Positions 48,301 through 58,981 of a stretch of DNA of 64,000 bases are shown in pieces (positions within the stretch are counted from its first letter, which is position 1; every line of letters begins with the position of its first letter). Source of the DNA: Nemania diffusa (taxonomy: Eukaryota > Ascomycota > Sordariomycetes > Xylariales > Xylariaceae); NCBI GenBank assembly GCA_038501195.1, contig JBBPUQ010000010.1:265501-329500 (forward strand). Direction: 5' to 3'. The translations under genes were made by a program, and so were the position numbers. The notes under the pieces were generated by a model. It was not told the DNA's origin. It searched no databases and saw only the letters and a list, made by a program, of their open reading frames with translations.

Positions 48301-49470
48301 TACACCTTACCAGCGAGACCTATCAACATAGATATCTCTCCACACTCACCTTGCCTGTTGGAATTTCTCATTGTTTGTCTTATCTATATTATACTCCTCG
48401 CCAGGAACGCCCTTGTTTCGCCCTATTGGGTCACCACGAAGCCTTGCCCCGAACGTGGATACTCGCCCACTGGCCTCATCTCAGCCTCTTGTACTACTAA
48501 CCTATCTACCCCCTACCTAATTACCCATCTATCTGCTACGTATCTACTTCGGGCTGGTGATAGGGGAGCACACAGAGCGTCAAGCTAGACGGAACTCATC
48601 CGAGTGGCTTGCCCCTCCACATCTACTATTAGAGTGGCGACTCTAGTTATTGGCCTTTGTGGTGTTGAGACATTGGCCAAGGTCTTCATACATCGGGTTT
48701 CCAAAAGTTTACAAATTCGCCCGTAACCGCCTCCAGCAGTCAGACTACCGCCTCAACTATGCTTCTTGCCGGCGTTGCCTTTATTACCTTACCCACCTAT
48801 TCTTGTATCCGGCCCGCTGACAACCGGATCGCTACTATTATCTGGTCGGTTTAGGTCAACCCATCGTCCCCTCACCTACCAATCAAGATACGCTCAGGTC
48901 CAGATAAAGCAAAACCCTATTTCCCCGGACGACTAAGCTAGTACCACTCCACGATTTTATATTGGTGTTGGCTTTAGGAGAGTTATTCGCCTTACTCTTC
49001 TCGACGGTGCCCCAGCCCACAGAAAGCTGCAGAGTTCGGGATTTCTATGCTGGACCCTATTGCATTATATATATCGGAGAATAAGCCTCCTTAACCCAAT
49101 TATTTCGTCGCCACGTGCTTCTATACCTGAGACAACGCATTTGCGCTTGCTTCACCGACCCATAGCCATTCGTTAGTACGCTCACGTATTTAGTCCTGGC
49201 TCTTCTCATTTGGAGTGTCTTGTTGGTCGTGGCCTAGTGTGTTTCTCATTTCTTTTCATTTCTTTCTCCTCACCTTTTTTTTATTTTGATGAGCTCGCGA
49301 ATTAGCTCATCTCATTCCTTCTAAACCAGGCCGACAGTTTTCTATCTATACGCACTTGTACCAATAGTGCAATAGCAATTTGAAAGAAATTTCAGATACT
49401 AGGTTAGGCAACTAGTTCATTCGCTTCCCGTTGCTGGACATCTTTGCATTTTAGTCCAGCAATCTAGCAT

Positions 49471-50874
49471 ATGATGCCAGCACCAAATCCTATCCCGATC
49501 CAGACCAACCTGGTCTTCCGACCAGCACCAGGTGACCAGCAAAATGGATCTCCAAGAGCTGTCCAGTATTCAAAACATAAGCATTCACGGTCATCATACT
49601 CGGAATGCTCGCCCCTTACTGCCGTATCGAGGAACAACTCATTGAGCTTCCGTCCTTTAAAGCGCTCGACACCATCTCCTAATAAGACCATTGCTGTCAT
49701 CAACGCAAGCGGTCGTCAGGCTGCCTCTTTAATCCGGATTGCCACAGCTGTCGGCTTTAAGGTTCGGGCTCAACTACGGAATCTCGAGGGTGTTATGGCC
49801 ACCGAGGTAGCCACCAATCCAAATGTGACCGTCTTTGTTGGGGAACTATACGTCCGTAATAAGCCGGATGATAAACAAGACGTCACAGCTCACGGGGATC
49901 TTCCTGGGATTCTTGTTAACTATGAGTTAATTGCCCAGCTATTCTGCGGCGCTCAATTGGCCTTCATCAATACTACCTTTTACGGAAATGAGATACATAT
50001 AGGGCGGGCCATTGCTGATGCGGCGAAGAAGGCTAAAATTCAGCATTACGTTTATTCATCGATGCCAGACCACGCCAAATACGATGCCACATGGCCATCA
50101 CTCCCTCTTTGGGCTGCCAAACATGAAGTGGAGGAGTACGTTCGGAAGATTGAACTGCCCGCCACGTTCGTCTATACAGGCATTTACAACAACAACTTCA
50201 CGTCGCTACTCTATCCGTTGTTCTGTATGGAGCTTAAGCCGGATGGGGCTTTCGAATGGCAGGCCCCTTTCCACCCAGATGCCAAGCTTCCCTGGTTAGA
50301 CGCAGAGCATGATGTCGGACCAGCAATCCTCCAATTATTCAAAGACGGACCTCCAAAGTGGAATGGGAAACGAATCGCACTAGCTTATGAGTACTTAAGC
50401 CCATTGGAAGCTTGCGAAGCCTTTGAGAGGGGGCTGGGGAGGCCAGTACGATACAAAAGAGGCCCCATCCACGTGAAGGTAAAGATACCCGAGGGGTACC
50501 GGGAGCAACTTGAAGCCTTGGAGAAACTCTTCTCTTTGTCTAATAGCGACCCTAAAAAACAACCACCTTATTTCGGCGACCAGAAACTCGACAGCAGGTG
50601 TCCCGATGACGCATTGGCGTTATGGGAAGGGCCGCGAGGATTAGAGGAATACGCGCGCGAGATCTTCCCTATGGAAGAAGAGGCTAATGGTATGACATGG
50701 ATGTTCAGTGATGAAGAAGAGTTTACATGCGACCTTATCAGCTCGGCGGCTACTATTCCTGAGGGGACCGGTGACGGGGCTACTGAGAATGAGGGCGAGA
50801 GAGATGAAGAGTCTTTCGATGAAGGGCTCGTGATGAGAGGCTTGAAGAGGGATGAAGAAGACTGGCTGGCGTAA
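49471..50874 (+). CDS. nmrA: NmrA-like negative regulator of nitrogen metabolite repression
   Basis: A single exon of 467 residues. After an unusual 70-residue Ser/Pro/Asn-rich leader, a Rossmann-type dinucleotide fold begins KTIAVINASGRQAASLIR, where NASGRQ (residues 78-83) is the NmrA signature replacing the classical glycine motif. AFINTT, HYVYSSMPDH, FVYTGIYNNNFTSL, PWLDAEHDVGPA and LEEYAREIFPMEEEANG are all typical of NmrA/NMR1. The C-terminal 60 residues are acidic. Family knowledge: NmrA binds the GATA factor AreA/NIT2 and blocks nitrogen catabolic genes when ammonium or glutamine is plentiful, and it discriminates oxidised from reduced dinucleotides. About 20 residues (roughly 128-150) after the third strand look inserted compared with NMR1 as I remember it. 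ATG ATG at the start leaves a one-codon ambiguity. A different NmrA-like paralogue is possible but less likely. Confidence 0.92.
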   Translation: MMPAPNPIPIQTNLVFRPAPGDQQNGSPRAVQYSKHKHSRSSYSECSPLTAVSRNNSLSFRPLKRSTPSPNKTIAVINASGRQAASLIRIATAVGFKVRAQLRNLEGVMATEVATNPNVTVFVGELYVRNKPDDKQDVTAHGDLPGILVNYELIAQLFCGAQLAFINTTFYGNEIHIGRAIADAAKKAKIQHYVYSSMPDHAKYDATWPSLPLWAAKHEVEEYVRKIELPATFVYTGIYNNNFTSLLYPLFCMELKPDGAFEWQAPFHPDAKLPWLDAEHDVGPAILQLFKDGPPKWNGKRIALAYEYLSPLEACEAFERGLGRPVRYKRGPIHVKVKIPEGYREQLEALEKLFSLSNSDPKKQPPYFGDQKLDSRCPDDALALWEGPRGLEEYAREIFPMEEEANGMTWMFSDEEEFTCDLISSAATIPEGTGDGATENEGERDEESFDEGLVMRGLKRDEEDWLA

Positions 50875-51721
50875 TTATCCCAGTAGCTTCGAATCTTCCG
50901 CTCCTCCCTTGGCTTACTCTATCGTCTGTCATTGGCCCAATAAGCGCAAACACCATAATAGTACAGCCTCAGTACTATTACTCGTTATATTAACGTCAGT
51001 GCATATTACGATCATATGTGGACTTTCATATGGATTCACATCTACCCAGTAACAACTCGGCTGGCCATCACTCTATTTAATCACCCGATGAGTCTGGAGC
51101 CGAACAGTATATTATAATGCATCACCAATGGACATGTTGGGGGTTTCCAACAATTCTCTCTATGTATTGCGGGCGGCAGTAGGATGTCATTTGCAGGTAG
51201 TAGAGAGTTTCATATGCTAAGGATAGCACCATCAGCTCGGCGTTTTTCGGCTCTCAAAAAGTTATTGTTCTCAATCATAGGGGTATCATGGTAGGATTGA
51301 CAGGTGGCTCTATGCTTTTATGAGGAGTAAGGATATGGTTCGGCGGCATTAATGGTATGAGATGAAGTTCAAAAGGTGCAGTAAGGATTAAAGCGAAAAA
51401 AAATGGAAAGAAAAGAAAAACCCCTCGAAGGTGATAACGGTCCCTCTTGGCTCTCCCTTGGTCTATTGGTAGATAATATGGTACTGTGACCTATGTCAAG
51501 AAAACATGAACCACGTAATATATTATAATTTGTCGACAAATCCGAATGCGATGTGTCAGGACCTGACTTGCCTAAACCTGGCCTGCATAGCACAGCTGGG
51601 GCATCGGACATGTCGTATAGCTCTCATTCTCATTTTGAGAGGAAGGAACACACGCCCACTGGTTGGCGACCTTTTGAGGTTTAAGTTGTCGCGCGACGGC
51701 TACCACGAGATTTGGCTTACT
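50875..51721. other. Convergent intergenic region, nmrA / small F-box-like gene
   Basis: 847 bp between facing stops. No gene is supported; it presumably holds two 3' UTRs. Confidence 0.6.
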
Positions 51722-52395
51722 CTACCAATGCCGAAACTTCCGTGCGCAACATCCATAATCCTCGTCGTTCTCGATTTCACTAAACGGCCGGACTGACCTC
51801 CCAGACCACCGCCCGCCGGTGCACTCACACCATCCAGTCTCCCAGCACGGCTCGTGCCGCAGCTTCGCTGTCTCAGTCGGCCCGCAAGTCGACATGTAGG
51901 GCGAATTACAACGTATGTATTCTCGTCGCCACACGTACCCCTCCTTGGTAATTTGTATTACGGTTTCGCGTAGCGCCACTGCGATTGTAATCGTCAGCTC
52001 TGTCGCCGCTTCTTCGCCTCCTCCTCGTGGCCACTTCGCCACGTGTGAGAAAGAAAACCCCCCAACGTACCTTTATTCTCCTTGATGAAATTTATCACCG
52101 GGTCTGGCGCGCGATAATAGAGCTTCAGGCGATCTCCCGATTCTACTGGCTTGATGCCCAGTCTCTCGTGGTTGGTGTCGTACGCGAGGATCGTGGCCCA
52201 GTATCGAGGCCTAAGTAAGACTTGCCATGCGACTTCTGCTAGTTTCATGGACACTGTTGTCCAGTGCACCAGCGACTCCAGGGTAATGTATTTCTCTGCT
52301 ATCTCGAGAAGGGTCTCTAGCGGTAACGCTTCTAGAGATGCTGTAGGCTCGTGATGCCTCTCCTTCTCTAGCTCTATCGGTAGGCAAGCGTCCAT
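51722..52395 (-). CDS. Small F-box-like protein with Cys-containing tail (hypothetical)
   Basis: Two minus-strand exons, 52071-52395 and 51722-51978, give 193 residues. The 92-bp intron has a GTACGT donor, a CTGAC branch site and CGCAG acceptor; splicing keeps the frame and removes a run-on into low-quality sequence. Residues about 20-55 (LEALPLETLLEIAEKYITLESLVHWT) resemble an F-box. The second exon encodes a basic and aromatic segment with several cysteines, ending in a short acidic patch and CCARKFRHW. If the F-box reading is right it would bind Skp1 in an SCF ubiquitin ligase, but no substrate-binding repeats are visible. The ATG at 52395 was preferred; an in-frame ATG at 52572 would add 59 residues with a hydrophobic stretch. 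The gene model is plausible, not certain. Confidence 0.55.
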
Positions 52396-54476
52396 CGTCG
52401 ACTTAGCGGGTTGGTAGAGAACGGAAAACGGTGAGTAATATGGTGGACATTTATCATAGCTTAATAAGAAATCTACGATGATGAGAAAGGAAAAAAGACT
52501 ACTCCTCCCCTTCTCCCACTCTCCGACCCCCCTTTTATGTCCTCTGCTTGATTGTTGATTGTTAAACAGCATACCCCCTAAGCCTTTGTGCAGTATTGTT
52601 TATTACACATGAGTGTATGATTAACAAAATGCTAAGTAAGGGGGCGAGGGGGCGGCTGTAAGGTAAGGCGTACCTCGGTTGCCTACAGGCTCGCTCACGT
52701 TCTCGTACAGTAATATACCTACAGCGTAACTGTAATTTGTTATGTTTTTTCAACTAAATAATGTTGGCGGGCGTCTATATATCTATTGGTTTTTATTCAA
52801 CGTAGTATTACTACTATAGCTACTCAATTGGCAATTTAGCGACACGATGGGTTTTAAGCTACTGAGCTATTGAGGCTATCTACCTGCGGATTTCTCTCTC
52901 TGAGGCCTTCAGGTGGCTTAGCAGCAATGTCAGGGGTTAGGTACCTACCTACGGTACGGTACGGTCGCCGCCCCACAGGGCTCACCGATATACCAAGCAA
53001 ATGATGTTGTGTTAGGACAACGTTGGAGATGAGGTAATACTACGGCAGAATAATATAACGTACTAATACTAATAGCTTGAGCCTACCTACCCAGGTATTG
53101 TTAAAAATACGCTATTGGTTATGTCTATAATTAGGTATGGAGTGAGGCCACTGCCTACCTACTGTGTAGGTCACCACCCCAACACAGCACAGCCACTCAT
53201 TAGACTAGGTAGGTACTACCTAGCCTACTTGGAATAAATATGTTTATCTACCTTTTAATTACACCTCTCTTTTGCTATAATCCAATAACTTTTCGACAGA
53301 GCACACAACATGAAATATGCCCAGGACACCACTTCACTCTTCAAGACTAAGCCACGGTGCATATTGTCCCATCCGAAAGGTAGATTTAGCGAGAAATCAA
53401 GATAAAATCCTTTGACTATGTTCGTTATCACCGTTTATCGGATTTTTCTGGCTCTTAGCCATCTAGGGTGACGATGTCTTTACACTTCACCATGATGCTT
53501 GAAAATACTGGAATTCTTATGAGTTAGCACAGTAGATAGACGAAGCAGTGACGATTACCTATCATTGTATTATACGAGTACGAGTGTTACAACTCTAGGA
53601 AGCCAGACTATCAACAAGCCGTAGAGCCTCACTGTCTCAGTAGGCATATCACCAATTTCGATCTATAATTTCGATTACCTACCATACCTAAAGCGTTCGA
53701 GTTTCCCATGAGACTCAACCATAAAATACATGTCAATACTGTCAAGAGGCAGGCACCTCCTAGCTAGCTACCCAATGTAGGTTTGCTGATTGATACCGCA
53801 GCTGTAGCTCGTGAATGCCTATCTAGGTATCTGCGCAAGTTGTTCTTGCAATAAATGGAAGTCAAAGCCAAAACTTCTAGCCCATATGCATGCCTCTGTT
53901 TCGGCCTCGGGTCATTCACCGCAAGAGCCCATGACCAAACACCTTCTTTCTCTCATACCTACCTAGGTACTTGGCAACTCATTAAACACACCGTACCGTT
54001 CATATATTCATCGAAGGACACCAACCATCGCTGAGAGTCATACAACTTCCTACAAGTGAGAATCCTCTTCCCAGACTCGCTTTGGCTAGCCACAAAACCT
54101 CGGCCGAAGTCATCGCATTTCTAATATCTTCCTAATATCTGATGGCCTAGTGATGCTTTAATCTTCACACTCTGCACACTTCTGAGCTAATAACTTGAGG
54201 CTCCAGGTTTCTATTAGCATGACCACGTCCCTGACTCCTAACCATCTCATTAAATCTCATCGCTTCTCAACCCTAATTCTAAACCGCTATCCTATTTCTA
54301 TGACCTAATTCTAACATTATCCCCTTTATTGTCGTTCTCATTATTAATACGATTTGATCCCTTTCCTCTGGTTAGCCTCGACGTAGCATCTACCTCCCTT
54401 CCCCACGATTAGCGAGCACGCATCCGATCCGAGCACAACTACGATAAAACAAATATCTAGTGCAAGTCCCTGCAAC
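52396..54476. other. Divergent intergenic region between two F-box-like genes
   Basis: 2.1 kb without a supportable gene. It has TACC/GGTA runs at 52.93-53.23 kb and an exact TACCTAGGTA at 53960. From about 54.0 kb the plus strand is pyrimidine-rich, consistent with promoter and leader of the gene at 54477. Confidence 0.6.
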
Positions 54477-56135
54477 ATGCCACCTCGTATATCTAGTGGT
54501 ACGGCGCCTATACGCGCCAAGACAAAGCCGCGTGTGAAGAAATCTGCTAGATCTAAGGAGACAGAGTCTACTCCAGCTCAAGAGAAGAGAGAAGAAAGAG
54601 AAAGAGTAATTCGTAGGGTACAACAGTGTCAAGCGCTACACCGTGAGACTCCTTCCCAACTCGAAGACAACAAATTCATGGTCGAGGCGACTTCCACCCC
54701 CCATAAACGGCCAGCGTACCCTTCATATGACGATAGTTCCAATAAACGGGGGAAAATTGGCCAGGGTCCCAAGGCTGAGAAGGTAGCATGCCGTGCTCCT
54801 TGGGAGAAAGATCCGAAACTTGAGAAACCATTCTCGCTCTCGAATCTGCCGGTTGGCACCTCATCTCGAGACCAGGACACTATCGATGCTATGGGAAAAT
54901 TTGCTGAGCTACCGCCCGAGGTTCGGGACGAGATTCTGCGCTATATACTCTTATGGCCATACAACATTCCTGTCTTTCATGGGTGGGGGCGCGTATTCCC
55001 GCGCTCTCGTCCTCTCCTAGATCTCTCGATCATGTACACGTGCCGAGCATTGAGGGACCAAGGTCTAGGGATTTTATTCGGTGAAAATAAATTTGAGTAT
55101 AACATACGGGACCCTGTTGTAGCGCACGGCCATACAAACCTAGTAATGGAAAAAGTATTTGGAACCTGTGTGGTGCCGATCAACCAGCATGGCCACCTAA
55201 TCCGCCATATCAAGATCACGATAGAACCCAACCGACTTGATTCCTGTGAGAATCGCCAGAATTTCGAGAACGCCATCCTTAAGTTTCTCCCTGGCGGTGG
55301 CCTCGCCCATGTCGCTAACTTGCATACAATTACGCTAGAAATCCCCGTCGTGTGCAACCGCCACTTAAAACCACCTATCAAGACAATGAAGGCTGATGAA
55401 GTCCCCATTTGCCACCATTTACGCAGCGGATCGAGGGTCAACGACGCACTATTCCAGCTCCGGGTCCAATGGGTGCACGTTTTGGCATTGGATAAAGATG
55501 GCAATTGCTGGGAGACCAAACTCGATATGCGCAACTATGTTAAAGATGAGCAGATGAGACTCGAGTACATGGCTCACAACAACGAAATACATCCTGTGGA
55601 TGCCTCTTGTTATAGAATCAAGGATCTTGAAGTCATGCAAAAGCTCTGGGATCGCCGAGTTAAGCAAGCTGTGGGAGGGTTGCGTAACCTGGTTTCGCGC
55701 ATTCAAATCCTAGCGGTTATGCCGGAGATCGCTGTGCAATATAAATTATGGAAAAAGGTAATATACGAGAAAGGTTGCAGGCCCAATACCGGTGACGGCT
55801 TCCAGTCTCTACCACAAAGCGGGCGTGACCCGTCATCTGTAATAACTACACGCTCAGGTCGAAGTCGAACTATCGCTGCACGTTTTGACCAGAACATCGG
55901 TCTAAGTACCGATGTCCCAGCCAGATCTAATATCAATATCAATATCACAATCAAACCTAATCCTGGTCACCTGAATATATTCCAGTCAGGAGATGTAGCG
56001 AGGGAGGCGGAACTCCTGCAGGCCCAGCACGGCACCCATGAGAATGAAAGGGAGGGCGATGAGAGGGGCATGCTGACGGAGGAATGGCTCGAAAACCCCC
56101 CTGAATGCGATGCTAAAGAGATGAAGGACTTATGA
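54477..56135 (+). CDS. F-box/2EXR-like domain protein (hypothetical)
   Basis: A single exon of 552 residues starting at ATG after a pyrimidine-rich leader. The first 120 residues are lysine/arginine- and serine-rich with NLS-like clusters (KTKPRVKKSARSK, residues 15-27). At 142-210 comes FAELPPEVRDEILRYIL, then CRALRDQG and LFGENKFEYNI, the pattern of fungal F-box-like/2EXR proteins (leucine-rich start, conserved Cys-Arg, then a (F/Y)GEN-x-F strand). The remainder is an alpha/beta region with no named domain, and the C-terminus is acidic. The family is large and fast-evolving in Pezizomycotina; functions are mostly unknown, some members being SCF adaptors. It is divergent from the small F-box-like gene and convergent with POL31. 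Confidence 0.77.
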   Translation: MPPRISSGTAPIRAKTKPRVKKSARSKETESTPAQEKREERERVIRRVQQCQALHRETPSQLEDNKFMVEATSTPHKRPAYPSYDDSSNKRGKIGQGPKAEKVACRAPWEKDPKLEKPFSLSNLPVGTSSRDQDTIDAMGKFAELPPEVRDEILRYILLWPYNIPVFHGWGRVFPRSRPLLDLSIMYTCRALRDQGLGILFGENKFEYNIRDPVVAHGHTNLVMEKVFGTCVVPINQHGHLIRHIKITIEPNRLDSCENRQNFENAILKFLPGGGLAHVANLHTITLEIPVVCNRHLKPPIKTMKADEVPICHHLRSGSRVNDALFQLRVQWVHVLALDKDGNCWETKLDMRNYVKDEQMRLEYMAHNNEIHPVDASCYRIKDLEVMQKLWDRRVKQAVGGLRNLVSRIQILAVMPEIAVQYKLWKKVIYEKGCRPNTGDGFQSLPQSGRDPSSVITTRSGRSRTIAARFDQNIGLSTDVPARSNININITIKPNPGHLNIFQSGDVAREAELLQAQHGTHENEREGDERGMLTEEWLENPPECDAKEMKDL

Positions 56136-56845
56136 TTAGCGGCGAGTCTGAGACGAAGACCGTGGGGTGTTGAATAGTATAAGAGGGTGACGAACCTGGA
56201 GAGGCGAGGGTAGATGGGATACAAGGAAGAAACATTCCTCGTTTGCGACACGAAAAGACACACTAGCCTAGCTTTGGCGATGTGTGCAAATGCAGCCCGA
56301 AGGAAGAAAGGGTACCGGTATGTCATGAGGTTAGAGAGTAATGCGAGATGTTGGTCAGGGGTTCGCGCTCTAATGATGCAGCACTCGCCTACAGGGTGCA
56401 CAGGGAATGAGACTCCATTATGCTCACAGAACAGAAGGGAATGCTGCTGAACGCAGTGATAGATCTGATGGACATGCTATTTGCTTTAGGCGATGCTTTT
56501 ATACTACTTCGATTTTTCCTCAAATAAAAGGATTCTATCCCACACTGCGTAGAACTACACTAGTTGATTCTCAACTCTTTCATATAGTATTCAGATAGTA
56601 ATCACCAACACGATGCGTTGTTTTCCCGATATTTCTACTTTAGGTATCGTAGGTGAATTAATGTAACATGTAAGTTTAGGGGTGAGGTTATCTAGAAGAG
56701 CGATATCATCTGGTAAATTCACATCTAGCCTAGCGAAAGATTAGCTATCGTGAAAATGCTTAGGTATAAGAAGTAGTTGGCTGCTCTTCAGAATTATTTG
56801 ATTATAATTTTTTTTTGTTTCGTTCTTTTAGGGGGGATTATATGG
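56136..56845. other. Convergent intergenic region, F-box-like gene / POL31
   Basis: 710 bp between facing stops, becoming AT-rich towards POL31 and ending in a T run near 56.81 kb. An AATAAA at about 56.52 kb is a possible signal for the plus-strand gene. No gene is seen. Confidence 0.6.
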
Positions 56846-58610
56846 CTAGCCTGCCGTGATCTTGATCTTGGACACATCCAGCGTCTCAGCGTCTACTAAC
56901 ACGATCTCCCTCGTGGCGGAAAACGACGGGACTGCAACTAGCCGCACCGCTTGGCCGTCTTCTCCCCGGATCACCTTGGTGGCGAATTCGGGCTGGCAGC
57001 CGACGAAGTACAGATGCGGACACGCGTGCATGACGAAGGGGTCGTCATCCTGGAAGGGATAGCTCCCTGTATTCGGCAGGCGTTAGTATTCTAGCTAGTA
57101 ATGACGTGTGGGTGTGTGTGGATAGGCAGGGCTATTTAAATGTGCGGTTCAAGATAGGGAAAACCACTCACATAACGTATCGGGAGCCGTTGGCGCACAA
57201 CACCGCCACCGGCACATGGCCTCCATCATGCCCAGACGGTCGTTGCTGCCGAGGTATTTGAAGATGTCGTCGACGTTCTGGCCGCCAGTGCCGAGCACCC
57301 TCCACCCATCGACCTCGCCCTCCCACGGGTTCGTCACTGAGTCGAACCAGCCGCCCTCGGCGGCGCCCGGCATCGCCGTGTAGGCGCGCGACAGCGGGAA
57401 CATGGCCGGGTGGATGGGCTGCTGCGGGTAGCTCGTGTTCGCGGGGTCCTGGGCCCCCGGGAGCAGCGTGACGGGGATGGTCGGCAGGAGCTCGGCGAGG
57501 AACTCGTCGAGGAGCTGCGAGGGCAGCGCATTGTACGAGCTGCTGTCGTAGCCGTATTTCTTCTGGCTCGGCTTTTTCTCGGCGGTTTCTTCGTCTACCG
57601 GCTGTTCCTCTTCTAGGGAGATGGAGTTTCCCGCGATGATGAGACGGCTGATTTGGGATAGCTCGCGCTGTGCTGTTGGGTCTAGCGCCTCTCCTAGGAG
57701 GTACTCGAGGAGCAGGTTGAGTTCGATGGCGTGGCTTGCGTCCTGGCCTGAGAACCCAAGTCCAGACACGATGGCTATCTTACCACCCTTCCCCTGGGGT
57801 TGACTGTCTGTCATCTCCTCGTCCTCGTCCTCCTTCTTCACCTTCTTGGAATGGCTTTTCCCATTTGTGGTAGGAGGTTTTGAGACAGCCCACCGCTCGG
57901 GCTGTGGAGGCAGATCAGGGAATTTAAGGTCAATGACTTCTAACTCGCCATCGGCGTTCTCGGTACCCATGACGGCGACGATGCATCCCGTAACTAGAAT
58001 TACACCCTTGAGAAAATTGCCTACCAAGCGTATGCGGCCGGACTCATCCTCTAGATTTACAGCGTCTGATCCGTCTTCGGAGTAGTACTTGTTATTCGAT
58101 ATAGGGGCCGATATCCATCTCTACATACGATTAGCGTTGGTCATATTACTAGCAGGTGAGCTCTTGTTAACATCGCTCGTTACATACGTCCTTAGAGACG
58201 TCCTCGAGGATATCGGGCTTCAGCGCCATATCCATGTAGACGGTGCCGGAGACCCAACATAACTCGCCTTGTCGAATGTCTAAGACTCGCTCAGCTTTTC
58301 TGGCAGGCTCGCCAGCAATTACCGTTTGGCTCCAGGCTTCTGCTGCTCGCTGCTCGACTGCGGGCTTGATCTGGGTCAGCCGTAGGAAGTACATATCGGC
58401 AAACTGTTGCTGGTATGACTTCTCCTTGTCCAGCTTAAAAGAGTGGAGTGGCTTATATCCTGACGCGGTTCGCTCAAGCTCATCCTCCGTTTTGCCCCTG
58501 ATCATAAGAGTTAGCGAACTTTCATTTCACCTTGGAGCGAGGCGCTAGCTAGATAAAACTCACGTAGGCTTGCGGAGCAAACTACCTTGTATTTCATCGA
58601 GCTGAGGCAT
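56846..58610 (-). CDS. POL31: DNA polymerase delta subunit 2 (Pol31/Cdc1/POLD2)
   Basis: Four minus-strand exons, 58564-58610, 58188-58497, 57172-58120 and 56846-57066, give 508 residues. Introns of 66, 67 and 105 bp have GTGAGT or GTATGT donors and keep the frame. YQQQFADMYFLRL (from residue 44) is the family signature near the N-terminus. The OB-fold part carries LEDESGRIRLVG, and VTGCIVAVMGTE leads into the inactive calcineurin-like phosphodiesterase domain (DNA_pol_E_B). The end has APTAPDTLWSYPFQDDDPF and CPHLYFVGCQPEF. The subunit bridges the catalytic chain and the Pol32-type subunit in replicative polymerase delta, and fungal and animal forms also join polymerase zeta. A charged KK/ED-rich insert lies near the middle. 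Paired MluI cell-cycle boxes about 140-165 bp upstream suggest G1/S transcription. Confidence 0.95.
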
Positions 58611-58748
58611 GATTACTGTGTTTTAGAGGCTACCGCCGTTGCTGCAAACCGTGGTATAGGTAGTCGTAAGGTGCCTCGTTGCTCTGCCAAGCAACAGACT
58701 CGGCGATAATGTGTATGCGTATAGCTGTTATAGGAATGAGTCGGCGAA

Positions 58749-58774
58749 ACGCGTCGCTGAAGGCCGAGACGCGT
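58749..58774. promoter_or_regulatory. Paired MluI cell-cycle boxes (MCB, ACGCGT)
   Basis: Two exact ACGCGT hexamers start 20 bp apart, at 58749 and 58769; the second is followed by TTTTGGCG. ACGCGT is the site of the MBF/DSC1 complex that drives G1/S transcription of replication genes in yeasts. The position, 140-165 bp upstream of the POL31 start, fits. YTM1 on the other side is not an expected MBF target. Binding in this fungus is inferred. Confidence 0.65.
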
Positions 58775-58981
58775 TTTGGCGTAAATTGAAAACGTGGCGT
58801 TAGCTCGCCTGTGGCTGAGATTTGCTGCAGCACTAGATACAGAGTACCTGAGTACCTAACCTTCTCTCATTGGTTACAATCCCTGCTATCGCGGGGTAAG
58901 GCTGAGCAAGGCTTTTAGGAACTTTCCGAGACCCCTGCAAAAAAGTTACTGTATCTGCATCCATCGATAAGCTCCAAACGC

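Larger units (their letters stand above)
44504..49470. other. 5-kb gene-free interval upstream of the NmrA-like gene
   Basis: No supportable gene; open frames are short and mostly lack ATG. Exact TACCTAGGTA copies lie at 46066 and 47573, among many TACC/GGTA runs (densest 47.46-47.65 kb). Tandem repeats at 44831-44851 and 45361-45393 are listed. From about 48.2 kb to the start codon the plus strand becomes pyrimidine-rich, as expected for a long promoter and 5' leader. Confidence 0.6.

Noticed and set aside
48247..48588. 113-codon frame with hydrophobic stretches upstream of nmrA
   Set aside because: It opens with TTG instead of ATG and lies in pyrimidine-rich leader-like DNA, which gives Leu/Ser/Pro-rich frames by composition.
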